Of a DNA stretch of 64,000 nt, positions 53,897-63,285 are shown piece after piece (position 1 is the first letter of the stretch; each line of letters starts with the position of its first letter). The position numbers and the translations under genes are program-made. The notes below the pieces were generated by a model that worked only from the letters and a program-made list of their open reading frames with translations, had not been told where the DNA came from and ran no database searches. Location of the stretch: NCBI GenBank assembly GCA_963794745.1, contig CAWCEZ010000013.1, positions 1 to 64,000 on the forward strand, written 5' to 3'. The DNA comes from Fen-671 sp963794745 (GTDB taxonomy: Bacteria; Actinomycetota; Acidimicrobiia; Acidimicrobiales; Palsa-688).

Positions 53897-54415
53897 GTGG
53901 CCTACGGAGAGCAGCACGATCATGTGCTGAACGATGTGTCGACTGTCCTGTGGCGCGAACGGCAGCTGCTGGAGCTCCTCGTGTTCAAGTTGGAAGAGGA
54001 ACAGCTCCTGTTGGCGGCCGGCAAGGTCAGGTGGGTGAACCACGCGTCCCGGGAGGTAGAGATCGTCCTGGAGCAGCTCAGGGCCGCGGAACTGCTGCGT
54101 GCGGTCAAGGTAGAAGCGGCAGCCCTGGAGCTCGGGCTCGAGACCTATCCGGGGCTGCGCTCCCTGTCGCAAGCTGCTCCTGAGCCGTGGTCGTCCATCT
54201 TCTCCCGCCACCGGCAGGCGTTCTTGGAGCTGACCGGCGAGGTCCGAGACCTTTCGGAGCGCAACAGGCACCTGCTTGCCAAAGGCCGCGATGCGGCCCG
54301 TGAGGCTCTCAACTGGCTTACCGGCAAGGGGGCGCCGCCACCGCAGGCCTACACGGCTAAGGGTGGTGCCATGCAGGACCATTCCGGCCATCTTCTGGTG
54401 AACGAGGCAATCTGA
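53897..54415 (+). CDS. flgN: FlgN-like export chaperone for hook-filament junction proteins
   Basis: A 172-residue, largely helical protein: VLNDVSTVLWRERQLLELLV then FKLEEEQLLLAAGKVRWVNH and ASREVEIVLEQLRAAELLRA match the FlgN family. FlgN delivers FlgK and FlgL, which are the next two genes. GTG start; flgK begins 12 bases after the stop with a GAGGTGA ribosome site. Confidence 0.85.
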   Translation: MAYGEQHDHVLNDVSTVLWRERQLLELLVFKLEEEQLLLAAGKVRWVNHASREVEIVLEQLRAAELLRAVKVEAAALELGLETYPGLRSLSQAAPEPWSSIFSRHRQAFLELTGEVRDLSERNRHLLAKGRDAAREALNWLTGKGAPPPQAYTAKGGAMQDHSGHLLVNEAI

Positions 54416-54427
54416 GGTGAGCGAACG

Positions 54428-55894
54428 ATGAGCGACTTTTCGGCGCTGTCCATCGGGCTGTCCGGCCTGGAGGCACAACAGGCGGCGGAGAACACTGTTG
54501 GCCAGAACGTGGCCAACGCCAGTACCCCCGGCTACGACGAGGAGACCGTTGAGCTCGGCGCGGTACCTTCGACTCAGAGGATTGGCTTTTACACCAACGG
54601 CAACGGCCCGGGCGACGGGGTGGCCGTGGAGGGCGTCGAGCGCCTGACCAATTCGTACCTGCAGTCCCAGAGCTACACCGAGCAGGGCAACCAGGGCGTC
54701 CTCACCGCCCAGCAGAGCGGCCTCCAAGCGGTCCAGCAGAACTTCCCCGAGCCTTCCGGCAACGGTATCTCCAGCCAGCTGACCCAGTACTGGCAGGACT
54801 GGTCGACGCTCGCGAACAACCCATCTGACAGTTCCGCGCAGGCAACCGTCGTGCAGGACGGCAGCGCGCTGGCCTCCTCGTTGAACGAAACCTCATCCTC
54901 TTTGAGCTCGCTCAGCCAGCAGACGGTCCAGAGCATCACGAGCACGCTTGCCGAGGTCAACCAGGAAGCCTCCCAGATCGCCTCGCTCAACCAGTCGATC
55001 TCGCAAGGCAACGCCTCCAGTAGCAGTGTCGACGAGCTGTCGGACCAGCGTGACCAGCTGGTGTCCCAGCTCTCCAGCCAATTGGGCGTCACGGTCGTAA
55101 ACAACCCCGATGGGACGGTCAACGTCAACTCCGGCAGCGAGTCGCTCGTTTCGGGCAACAAAGCCCAGTCCCTTTCGCTCACAACCTCCGGGCCCCCCTA
55201 TTCGCTGCAATGGAGCAACGACAAGTCCACCTACCAGCCGAGCAGCGGCGAACTGGCCGGGATGCTCGATGTTGTAAACAACTACGTGCCCAGTTACCAG
55301 CAGAACCTCGACCAGGTGGCCCAGAGCCTGATGGGGTCCGTCAACAACCTCATGGCCAAGGGGTACGACCAGGCCGGCAACCAGGGCGTACCTTTCTTCC
55401 TGGGCACAGGGGCGAGCGACATCGAGGTGAACCCCACGCTCGTCGCCAACCCCGACGACATTGCCGCCAATGCTTCGCCGCTGCCTGCCGGGTCGTCCGC
55501 CACGAACGAGGACGGGACAGTGGCTGCCGAAGTCGGCGAACTTCCGAGCTCTCAGACCGTGACCATGTCGGTACCCGCCGGCGGCTGGTCTCAGGGCGCC
55601 TCAGCGGCGGCCTGGACAGGTGCGACTACCACCACCGGTACGGAAGCCGATGTTGTTTACAACCAACTGGTGACAGGCATCGGGCAGGCCACTGCATCGG
55701 TGAACAACCAGTTGACCGACCAGCAGACGGTTACGACGAACGTCAATTCAGCGCTGCAATCGGCTACAGGGGTAAACACGGACCAAGAGATGACGAATAT
55801 GGTCATGTACCAGAACGCCTACGAAGCTTCAGCCAAGTTCATAAGCACAGTGGACGCAACGTTGCAGTCCCTGATATCCATGGTCAACGGGTGA
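54428..55894 (+). CDS. flgK: flagellar hook-associated protein FlgK
   Basis: First hook-filament junction protein, 488 residues. SIGLSGLEAQQAAENTVGQN with VANASTPGYDEETVEL is the N-terminal signature. The middle has LNQSISQGNASSSSVDELSD and QRDQLVSQLSSQLGVTVVNN, and the C-terminal helix is TNMVMYQNAYEASAKFISTV then DATLQSLISMVNG. All diagnostic of FlgK. Cotranscribed with flgN and flgL. Confidence 0.96.
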   Translation: MSDFSALSIGLSGLEAQQAAENTVGQNVANASTPGYDEETVELGAVPSTQRIGFYTNGNGPGDGVAVEGVERLTNSYLQSQSYTEQGNQGVLTAQQSGLQAVQQNFPEPSGNGISSQLTQYWQDWSTLANNPSDSSAQATVVQDGSALASSLNETSSSLSSLSQQTVQSITSTLAEVNQEASQIASLNQSISQGNASSSSVDELSDQRDQLVSQLSSQLGVTVVNNPDGTVNVNSGSESLVSGNKAQSLSLTTSGPPYSLQWSNDKSTYQPSSGELAGMLDVVNNYVPSYQQNLDQVAQSLMGSVNNLMAKGYDQAGNQGVPFFLGTGASDIEVNPTLVANPDDIAANASPLPAGSSATNEDGTVAAEVGELPSSQTVTMSVPAGGWSQGASAAAWTGATTTTGTEADVVYNQLVTGIGQATASVNNQLTDQQTVTTNVNSALQSATGVNTDQEMTNMVMYQNAYEASAKFISTVDATLQSLISMVNG

Positions 55895-55900
55895 GCATTC

Positions 55901-56848
55901 ATGTCTGATATCTCTCGCGTCACGCAGAACAGCGCCTCGATGCTCATGGTGAGCGACATGGAGTCGGACCTGAGCGGCCTAACCCTCCTGCAGGAGCAGG
56001 CGGCGTCGGGCAAAGCGCTCAACCAACCGTCCGACAACCCGACCGGCACTTCCGAAGTGCTGTCGATGAACGCGCAGATAGGCCGTTTCCAGCAGTACGC
56101 CAGCAATGCGACCGACGGTCTCTCCCGGCTGCAAACCGCTTCCGGCGCCCTCAACTCTGTCACCGAGGCGCTCAACCAGGTGCAGACCGATCTCTTGTCC
56201 GGGGCAAACGCCTCCGCCAGTGATTCGTCGGACCGCTCAGCGCTTTCGGCAGACGTGCTCGCGATAAAACAGGAAATCCTCGGGTACTCGGGCACGACTT
56301 ATAACAACGTGCCCGTTTTCTCCGGTACCTACGGCACTTCGCCTTACCCGCAAGGTTCCGCCAGCGGCATTAGCGACCCGACGAGTTCTTCTTACGACCC
56401 CGCCACGGCATACGCCTACGGCGGCAGCACAACTCCCCTCAGCCGTGTGGTTGGGCCTGGGCAGTCGGTAAATGTAAGTGTCACCGGCAACCAGGTTTTC
56501 GGTAGCGGGACCACTAGCGTGTTCGCCCTTTTGGACACGATCTCCCAGGACCTCGCGAACGGCAACACCTCGTCGCTGAGCGGTGCAGACCTCACCCAAT
56601 TGAAGGCTGCAATGAACACGGTGACGCAGGCAGCAGGAAATACCGGTTCTCTAAGTGCTGCCATAACCCAGGACCAGACCAACGCGAACGACACGGTGTC
56701 AAGCCTGCAGATCCAGGTCGGCAATATCACCGATGCCAATGAGGACCAGGTTGCCACGAGCCTCGACCTGGCCGAGGCCTCTTACCAAGCAGCGCTCGAG
56801 ACGACCGCCAAGATCATCCAACCCTCTCTGGCGCAGTTCCTATCATGA
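55901..56848 (+). CDS. flgL: flagellar hook-associated protein FlgL
   Basis: Second hook-filament junction protein, 315 residues, flagellin-like. The N-terminus has VSDMESDLSGLTLLQEQAAS then GKALNQPSDNPTGTSEVLSM; the C-terminus has QVGNITDANEDQVATSLDLA then EASYQAALETTAKIIQPSLA. It starts six bases after flgK and overlaps fliW by four (ATGA). Confidence 0.95.
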   Translation: MSDISRVTQNSASMLMVSDMESDLSGLTLLQEQAASGKALNQPSDNPTGTSEVLSMNAQIGRFQQYASNATDGLSRLQTASGALNSVTEALNQVQTDLLSGANASASDSSDRSALSADVLAIKQEILGYSGTTYNNVPVFSGTYGTSPYPQGSASGISDPTSSSYDPATAYAYGGSTTPLSRVVGPGQSVNVSVTGNQVFGSGTTSVFALLDTISQDLANGNTSSLSGADLTQLKAAMNTVTQAAGNTGSLSAAITQDQTNANDTVSSLQIQVGNITDANEDQVATSLDLAEASYQAALETTAKIIQPSLAQFLS

Positions 56849-57285
56849 GCGCTGCCAGCAGCCCGTCTTCGTTGTCCGCTCCCTCGCCGGGGGCAGCCAA
56901 GTTGAGTTTCGGTTCCGGCATGCCCGGTTTCCCGAGCGCAAGGACGTTTTCGTTGCGCTCCTGGGGGAGCGAGGAGAGCCCGTTCTACGTGCTCGAGTGC
57001 CAGGATGTAATTGGGCTCCGTTTCGTCGTCGTCGGGCCATCGGTGTTCTTCTCCTCGTACGAGCCGGTCTTTCCCGCCGATGTTTACCAAGCGGTCGACG
57101 CCGGTGGCCCTGACGAGGTGTTCGTTCTGGTGATCTTGACCCTGCATTCGCGCCCTGAGCAGACCACGGCCAACCTGCTCGGACCGGTAGTGGTCAACGC
57201 TCGCAGTGGTCAGGCCGTGCAAGCGGTCCTTTCGGGGTCGGGCTACGGCCCCCAGACGCTGATCGTCACCGGGCAAGGCTCCTGA
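56845..57285 (+). CDS. fliW: flagellar assembly factor FliW
   Basis: CsrA antagonist of 146 residues: SFGSGMPGFPSARTFSLRSW then SEESPFYVLECQDVIGLRFV and EVFVLVILTLHSRPEQTTAN are the FliW family motifs. FliW binds either flagellin or CsrA; when flagellin is exported, freed FliW sequesters CsrA and relieves fliC translation. Sits directly before csrA, as in Bacillus and Campylobacter-type systems. Confidence 0.94.
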   Translation: MSAASSPSSLSAPSPGAAKLSFGSGMPGFPSARTFSLRSWGSEESPFYVLECQDVIGLRFVVVGPSVFFSSYEPVFPADVYQAVDAGGPDEVFVLVILTLHSRPEQTTANLLGPVVVNARSGQAVQAVLSGSGYGPQTLIVTGQGS

Positions 57286-57392
57286 GCCCTGCCGGCCCGG
57301 CCCTGGCGAATTGCCCCTCGGCCAGGACAAGTGCAGCTAGCAGGCCGGTGTAGCCGCTAGGCTCCGTCCATCGCCCAGGGAAGGAGCGAGGA

Positions 57393-57803
57393 TTGCTGGT
57401 ACTGACGAGGCATGTTCACCAGAGCATCGTGATCGGCCATGACGTGATAGTTACAGTCCTTGAGGTGCGGGGCGACCAGGTCCGATTGGGCATCACCGCT
57501 CCGAAAGACATCCAAGTGCACCGAGAGGAGGTCTTTGCTGCCCTCACGGCCGCCAACCGCCAAGCCGCCACTTCCGCTTCCGAGCTGGAAGTCCTAAAGG
57601 AGCTGAGCCCCGAGCCCATCGCTTCTTCGCAGGGCCCCCCGAGGCGCCCGGGTGCGAGCGACGGTGCTCCTGGCGCCCGCAGAGGCCCCGGGTTGGCGCC
57701 GCCACCCGCCCCCAAGCCGGGCCCGTCTAGCAGCGGTTCACCGACCCCCGGCGGCAGTACGGCCAACCCAAGCTCAGCGGTCCCGCCGGACCAGTCCAAG
57801 TAA
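57393..57803 (+). CDS. csrA: carbon storage regulator CsrA with long C-terminal extension
   Basis: RNA-binding translational regulator. The first ~60 residues are canonical: MLVLTRHVHQSIVIGHDVIV, VLEVRGDQVRLGITAPKDIQ and VHREEVFAAL. A Pro/Ser/Gly-rich tail then extends it to 136 residues, about twice the usual ~65-75. TTG start. The ribosome region AGGGAAGGAGCGAGGA contains three GGA motifs, so the protein may repress its own translation. Confidence 0.93.
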   Translation: MLVLTRHVHQSIVIGHDVIVTVLEVRGDQVRLGITAPKDIQVHREEVFAALTAANRQAATSASELEVLKELSPEPIASSQGPPRRPGASDGAPGARRGPGLAPPPAPKPGPSSSGSPTPGGSTANPSSAVPPDQSK

Positions 57804-57831
57804 GAGATTGTGCGAGCTTGTTCACCAAGGC

Positions 57832-57859
57832 TTCACATACGGCGCGGGCCCGATATCAT
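57832..57859 (+). promoter_or_regulatory. candidate sigma-70-type promoter upstream of the RpoD-like gene
   Basis: TTCACA (57832-57837), a 16-base spacer and TATCAT (57854-57859) lie about 145 bases before the GTG start at 58003. The region 57804-58002 is otherwise non-coding and less GC-rich than its surroundings. It is a motif match only. Confidence 0.3.
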
Positions 57860-58002
57860 TTGTGTTCGGGGCCACGCTTGTATACCGGCGCAGGATATCG
57901 TCGAACGCTGCTGGTGCCTTGGTGTCTGGCTCGGCTTGGTGGACGTTGGGAAACGGTTAGGGAGCGACTGTGAGTGCCCTTAGTATGAGGATGACGAACT
58001 AA

Positions 58003-58939
58003 GTGCCTAATAATCATGCCGCTCAGCCCGAGGAGGACTTGGTCCGCCTCTACCTGAACGACATCGGCAAGCACTCGCTGCTGACAAAAGACGACGAGGC
58101 GAGGCTCGCACAGGCCATAGAGGCCGGCCGGGCAGCTCGATCTGAAATGGGTTCGGGCAAGCAGTTGACCGTTCCCAAAAAGCGCGAGTTGAGGCGTGCG
58201 ATCAGAGAGGGCGACGAGGCTGCGGAGACGTTCGTCAAGGCCAACCTCCGGCTCGTCGTGTCGATTGCCAAGAAGTACCAAGCCGCTGAGCTGCCATTGC
58301 TCGACCTCGTGCAAGAGGGCAACCTCGGGCTTATGCATGCCGTCGAGAAGTTCGATTGGCGCAAGGGCTTCAAATTTTCTACATATGCAACTTGGTGGAT
58401 CCGTCAGGCAATAACGCGTGGGATCGCTAATACGGGCCGCACCGTGCGCTTGCCGGTGCATGCCGGGGACCTGCTGACCCGGGTGACGAAGGCCCGAGGC
58501 CGCCTCGAGGGACAGCTTGGCCGCCGCCCGACATCTTCGGAGCTCGCCACCGACCTCGAGCTCGAAGAGGAAAAGGTGATCGAGATCCTCCGGCACGCTG
58601 CCGAGCCTCTCTCGCTGTCGGAGCCGCTGCGCGAGGACGGTGACGCCGAGCTCGGCGACGTTGTCGAGGACCGATCGGCCGTATCGCCGTTCGAGGCGGC
58701 GGCCGCCTCTCTGCTCTCGGGTGAGGTCAGCAAGATGCTGGTGGCGTTGGACGAGCGCGAGAGGGAGATCCTCCGTCTGCGCTTCGGCCTCGACCGCGGA
58801 GAGCCACGCACCCTCGACGAGGTCGGCGAGCATTTCAACTTGACGAGGGAACGGATTCCGCCAGATCGAGGCACGGGCGATGTCCAAGTTGCGCCATCCC
58901 TCGACCGACCGTGGGGCGCGGGAGCTACTGACCACCTAG
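58003..58939 (+). CDS. RpoD-like (group 1/2) sigma factor, one frameshift
   Basis: Sigma-70 of about 312 residues with no region 1.1. Region 1.2 is DLVRLYLNDIGKHSLLTKDD, region 2 is LVVSIAKKYQAAELPLLDLV then QEGNLGLMHAVEKFDWRKGF and KFSTYATWWIRQAITRGIAN, and regions 3-4 include RTVRLPVHAGDLL and LDEVGEHFNLTRERI. An extra C near 58857 breaks the final helix; removing it gives RQIEARAMSKLRHPS and a TAG at 58939. GTG start. The 2.4 motif (WWIRQAITR) is that of primary-type sigmas, so the gene could encode a second housekeeping or stress sigma. Confidence 0.88.
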
Positions 58940-58956
58940 CTACTGACCACGCAGCG

Positions 58957-59469
58957 CTATGGCGTTCTCAGGTCCCCTGTAAAGGTCCGCCCGAAGTTCT
59001 CGGGCAACTTGGCGAGCACGAAGCTGAAAAGCAATTTCTCCTTGGTCGTGACGAGTACGATCGCCGCTTTCCCGGACACGTTTTGAGGGGCAAAGGCGAC
59101 CTGGCCGGCGGGAAAGTTGCCCGTAAAGGCGAACGCGCAGACCCTCGTCCCAGCGGGGACTGCGGGCACCGAAGACGGGTTCTTGGGGAACCGGCGGTGC
59201 ACCATCCGCTCCACCACCGGCGGGGCCACCAGCTTTACCCCGTGGAACTGGTAGCTGCCCCGCGGCGCGTTGAGAGCACCCTCTGCGAGAGGGAGGCCCT
59301 CGTAACAATCCGCCAGCCCGACCGGAGGGGTTGGCAATTTCGGATGGGTACAGGCGACCACCCCTACCGAAAGGACAACCGTCAAAACGCCGACGACGAC
59401 GGCTCGTATCCCCGTTCGCCGAAGGGAAAGCGCGACTTCTTTCAAGGTCATAATCGTGTAGCCGTTCAT
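58957..59469 (-). CDS. putative lipoprotein
   Basis: A 170-residue protein with an N-terminal hydrophobic segment (AVVVGVLTVVLSVGVVAC) ending in a lipobox-like VVAC, consistent with lipidation and outer-face anchoring. The rest has no recognised domain; three further Cys or paired residues (GLADCYEGLP, TRVCAFAF) may form a disulfide. Its ATG overlaps the stop of the membrane protein upstream (ATGA), so they are cotranscribed. Confidence 0.65.
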   Translation of the reverse strand: MNGYTIMTLKEVALSLRRTGIRAVVVGVLTVVLSVGVVACTHPKLPTPPVGLADCYEGLPLAEGALNAPRGSYQFHGVKLVAPPVVERMVHRRFPKNPSSVPAVPAGTRVCAFAFTGNFPAGQVAFAPQNVSGKAAIVLVTTKEKLLFSFVLAKLPENFGRTFTGDLRTP

Positions 59470-60647
59470 TGGCCCTCTGCTCCAAGTTCGCTCGGCCCAG
59501 CACTCTCAGGCGGCACAGCACTCTCAGGCACAGCACTCTCAGGCACAGCACTCTCAGGCACAGCACTCTCAGGCACAGCACTCTCAGGCACAGCACTCTC
59601 AGCTCGCAAAGAATTCGTGGCCCGCAAAGCACGCTCGTTCCGGCGGCGCTTTTCGCCAAGCACCAGCCAGCAGCTCGCGCCCACCGGCATCGGGAGCCAG
59701 AAACTGAACAACCGGTAGAGCAGGACGGCCGCCACTGTCGGGGCCTTGCCGCCGCCGAAGTCCACGAGCGCGATCGTCAGGCTCCCTTCGACCACCCCCA
59801 GCCCGCCAGGGGTGATGGGGAGGTTCACGGCGAGCTGGCCGGCGCAATAAGCGAGGAGCAGGCCCTGCCAAGGGACGGGGGCCCCCACGGCGAGGATGGC
59901 GCATGCGAGGCAGCTGCAGTCCATAACCCAGCTGACCGACCCGGCCAGGGCGGCCATTGCCCACTGCGCCCGGCTGGGCGCATAGGCCCTTAGCCTTTCC
60001 AGGACCGCCGCGACGGGCTTGCCCAGGCTGCCCGGCTCCCTGTGGAGGCGCCTCTCGACAGCGGCTATCACCTTGCTGGCCAAACGGGCCAGCCGAGCCC
60101 GGATGGTCCAGGCGATGATGACCAAGACAACTGTCACGAGCACCCCAACGATGGCCCCGACCAGGTCAAGCGTGCTCCCAAGCGATGCTGCCATCGACAG
60201 CCCGATCCCTGCCAACGCCGCCAGGGTCGCGAAGGACACCGCCCCCGAAGCGATCACGGTCCACCCGGCAAGCACCTCGTCGGCACCGATCAGCTGGTAC
60301 TGGCGAAAGTTGTAGACCCCGGCGAAGGCGGCGCCAACAGGCAGCGCCGATTGGATGGAGCTGGAGGCGAAGGTGATCGCCGTCAGGCGCCCGAGGCGGG
60401 CGGGCACCTGCCCGGCATGCAACAGGACCTTTTCCACCTTGGCCAAGAACACGTAACACGTCAGTTCGGCGGCTGCCGCTAGAAGCACCCACCCCCAGCG
60501 CAGCTGCGTGAGGTACGCGCTCGCACCTGAAAGCTCGCTCGATTTGCCCGACAGGACCCAGACCGCCACGCCCAGCAGCACGAAGCCGGCGACGATACGG
60601 AACGGCCGCCAGAACCGGCGAAGCTGGCGCTTACTCGGCCATCCCAT
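59466..60647 (-). CDS. UPF0104/LPG-synthase-type membrane protein (flippase-like)
   Basis: Polytopic membrane protein of 393 residues with about eight hydrophobic segments (e.g. IVAGFVLLGVAVWVL, AELTCYVFLA, LVTVVLVIIAWTI). The motif QLAVNLPITPGGLGVVEGSL is the signature of the lysylphosphatidylglycerol synthase membrane domain/UPF0104 family. Members move or modify membrane lipids; without the catalytic aminoacyl domain this one is more likely a flippase-type protein. The tail is a repeat of ESAVP. It begins 26 bases after the relaxase stop on the same strand. Confidence 0.78.
   Translation of the reverse strand: MGWPSKRQLRRFWRPFRIVAGFVLLGVAVWVLSGKSSELSGASAYLTQLRWGWVLLAAAAELTCYVFLAKVEKVLLHAGQVPARLGRLTAITFASSSIQSALPVGAAFAGVYNFRQYQLIGADEVLAGWTVIASGAVSFATLAALAGIGLSMAASLGSTLDLVGAIVGVLVTVVLVIIAWTIRARLARLASKVIAAVERRLHREPGSLGKPVAAVLERLRAYAPSRAQWAMAALAGSVSWVMDCSCLACAILAVGAPVPWQGLLLAYCAGQLAVNLPITPGGLGVVEGSLTIALVDFGGGKAPTVAAVLLYRLFSFWLPMPVGASCWLVLGEKRRRNERALRATNSLRAESAVPESAVPESAVPESAVPESAVPESAVPPESAGPSELGAEGQ
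59514..59602 (-). repeat. 15-bp tandem repeat encoding ESAVP
   Basis: Six near-perfect copies of CACAGCACTCTCAGG (plus strand), with a further diverged copy at 59499-59513, at the 3' end of the membrane-protein gene. They encode the pentapeptide ESAVP on the minus strand. Copy number is likely to vary by slippage. Confidence 0.92.
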
Positions 60648-60673
60648 GTCTGGGACATCTTGGCACCGCCCCG

Positions 60674-63140
60674 CTACAACCTCGGGGACTGCCCAACGGT
60701 CAAGGAGCGCTCAACTTGGGCTTGCCGAGGGATGCTCGGGCCGAGGCCCAGGTCGCGCTCCACTGCGCAGGCGGCGATTACCTCGGCCCACCGGCGCCGC
60801 TTTGCGGGGGCCAGCGGGCGCGCCCCGGCCCGCTCCAGCATCGCCTCGTCAGGCCAGCACGTTGCGAGCTCGACTAGCCCGGCCCTTCGCCTGGCGGCTG
60901 CCCCGCTCAGCCCGACGGCCGGCATCCCCGGGCCGGCCACGGTCACCCACGCCCCCTTCACCTGGCCAGATCGGCGGCCGAGCTCGGTCGGGTCGCCGAG
61001 CAGGAAGAGGCTCTGGCGCTCTGCGTCGTAAGACCTGAGGTAGGGCACGGTCGTGGCGTAGCCGTAGCCGAGGGAGCCCGCGTGCTCCGGGCCGACCTCT
61101 GTGCGCGCAATGGCGGGAGCGCCGCGCCACTCGACCGTGACGCTACAGGCCCCGAGCGCGACGACAGTCCCCTGGGCAGCGCTCCGGGCCGGGCCTATCC
61201 GTCGCAGTGCAAGGACCTGGTCGCCTACGGCATAGCTGTTCCGGCCCAGCGTCACCTCCGGAGCACCGGCCGTCGTGCTCAGGCCCAAGAGCCCGCGCGC
61301 AGCGTCGTTGAGTGCGGATACCTCAGCCGGCCCGAAGGCCACCATCAGTGGCGGCGGTCCAGAGCGCGGCGCGCCCGACCAGCCCGCCAGGAGATGGGCC
61401 ATCGCGCCCGGCCGAGAGGGCACCGCGGGCGAGGATGCCGCGCAGGGCCAGCTCCGGCCCAGCGCGCTGCGGTGCGAACAACAAGGTGGGCGTGAACTGG
61501 GCCAGCCCGCCGACCGCGTGGGCATCTATGAGCTCGTCGAGCGAGCGCGCTGTGCTTGCACCCCGGCCCGGCACGGTGCCACCGGGGACGAGTACGAGCT
61601 TGGTCCTTGTAGAACGCGCCCTGTCGACCAGTTGAGCAAGGCTCGTCGGGCTGAGGCGGTCCGCTGCGTCCACTACGAGAACCCGCCTTCCCGGGCCGCC
61701 CCCGACCTCACGGGCGCCCCCGAAAACGTCGGCGGGCTGGCCACCTGCAGCATGGAGAGAGGTGAGCGCACGCCAGCGCCTGGCCGACAGCTCCGAGGGG
61801 CATGCCACCCGCACCGTCATGCCCGCTGCCTGCCAGGCCGAGCGCGCCGCGTCGATGCAGGCAGCCTGCGCTAACCACGGGGCCCTGGGCAATGTGGCGA
61901 CACCAGCTCCGTCGCTGACGAGAGGCAGCGCAGCAGCCACTACCTGGGGGGGCACGCCTAGTTGCTCGAGCTCGCTTTCTGCCAGAACAGGGCTCACCTG
62001 CGCAAGGTGAGCGAAACGCGCTTCGGTCGCCATGTCGAGCACCCTCGCGTCCGTCCCGCTCGCGAGCGCAGTCGTCCAGCGCTGTGCGGGCCCCGGCGAA
62101 CGGATCTCTTCGCTCTGTACGCACCAGCGGCGCGACCAGTCGACCGCTTGGCTCAGGTCGTACCCCCTGGGCGAAGTCTCGGCTACCGCGACCAGCACGT
62201 CTGGTTCCCCGAAGACCGAGCTTCGGGCAGCGAGAGCTCGCGCGACGGCCTCTTTCGACGGTGGCGGCGCCGGCGGCGCAGGCGCCTCGAGAGCATCCCG
62301 CAAGATCTCCGAGGCCTGGTCAGGGCCCCAGCCTGCCGCAGCGAGAGCGGCGTGAGACCCGCCGACCGCCTGGCCGGCACGAACGACGCGTTGGCGTGTC
62401 TTGCCCTGCGCGGCGCGCTCCGAGGCGCTCGATAGCGACCCGAACGAACGTGCACCCGCACGGGCCGCGAGCGATCGCGAGCTCGCCACCGAACGAGCTC
62501 GCGGCGGGACCGGGACGATCTCGCCGCGCCCGCCTTTGGTCACTTCCCACCCGAAACCCAAACCGGCCGCGTTGATGCGCGACCGCAGTGCCAGATGGAA
62601 GCCGGCACCAAGGGCCTCCCGCCAGCGCCACAACTCGTTGCCCACCAGGCAACCCCAACCCTTGTCCGCTTTGGCGCCGATGTTGACCAGGACCACGTGG
62701 GCGTGCAGGTGGGGGTGGCCGGCGTCGTTTGCCATGTGCTCGAACGACGCTGCGACCACGCCCTTTGCCGGCACCTGCTGCCCGCCTGAGCGCAACCAAG
62801 CCGCTCGCTCCTCGAGTGCGCAGACAGAGTCTGCGACGGCTCCGCGAAACGCGTTTCGGAGCTGCTCCGCACCATTTGCCGGGCCGGCCGCGGCAAGGAG
62901 CGAGACTGATTTCGGCGCGGCGAAGACCAAGTCCCAACCCTGTCGTTGGCGCAAAGCGGGCCGCGCCGTCAGCGGGGCCCCGCCGGGACCGAGGCCACGC
63001 ATGACCGTTCGCAGATCGGCGACGTCGACCGGCCCCGCCATCCCGAGCAGGGGAGCGCCGTGGCCGAGCCAAGTGGAATGGACGGCTGAACGTTCCCAGT
63101 ACCTGGCGCTGCCGGCCGAAGCCGGGTTGATGATCAACAC
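60674..63140 (-). CDS. MobF (TrwC-type) relaxase with degenerate helicase, one frameshift
   Basis: Relaxase that nicks oriT and pilots DNA in conjugation. The N-terminal TrwC domain has SARYWERSAVHS with the candidate catalytic Tyr, GWDLVFAAPKSVSLLAA, and the metal-binding triad in GHPHLHAHVVLVN. The helicase half is weak: no GxGKT Walker A is seen, and Walker B reads VLVVDAADRLS. A shift near 61390 (+1 or -2) rejoins VAFGPAEVSALNDAARGLLG and the C-terminal YAVGDQVLALRRIG segment, giving about 820 residues, shorter than plasmid TrwC. It diverges from the conjugation genes at 63286. Confidence 0.82.
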
Positions 63141-63285
63141 GAGTTGAAATGATACAAGAACTATGAAAAGATATGGAAAGAGTTAGGGTGATCTGTACCT
63201 AGCGGTCGCCGGCTTCAGCCGGCCTTATCGGCGCCGAGCGCGTCCACCGCCTGTCCAGTCGACCCAGCTCACTCAAGGAGCCGCC
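63141..63285. promoter_or_regulatory. AT-rich divergent spacer between relaxase and conjugation genes, possible oriT
   Basis: The first ~60 bases (63141-63200) are strikingly A/T-rich for this DNA (GAAATGATACAAGAACTATG), then a small GCCGGC-TTCA-GCCGGC stem-loop lies at 63208-63223. MobF oriT sites usually sit beside the relaxase and combine AT-rich DNA with an inverted repeat. It also must hold the promoters for both divergent units. No nick site can be assigned. Confidence 0.35.

Noticed and set aside
59499..59602. CRISPR array or transposon end
   Set aside because: Perfect in-frame 15-bp tandem units coding a peptide repeat; no spacers or terminal inverted repeats.
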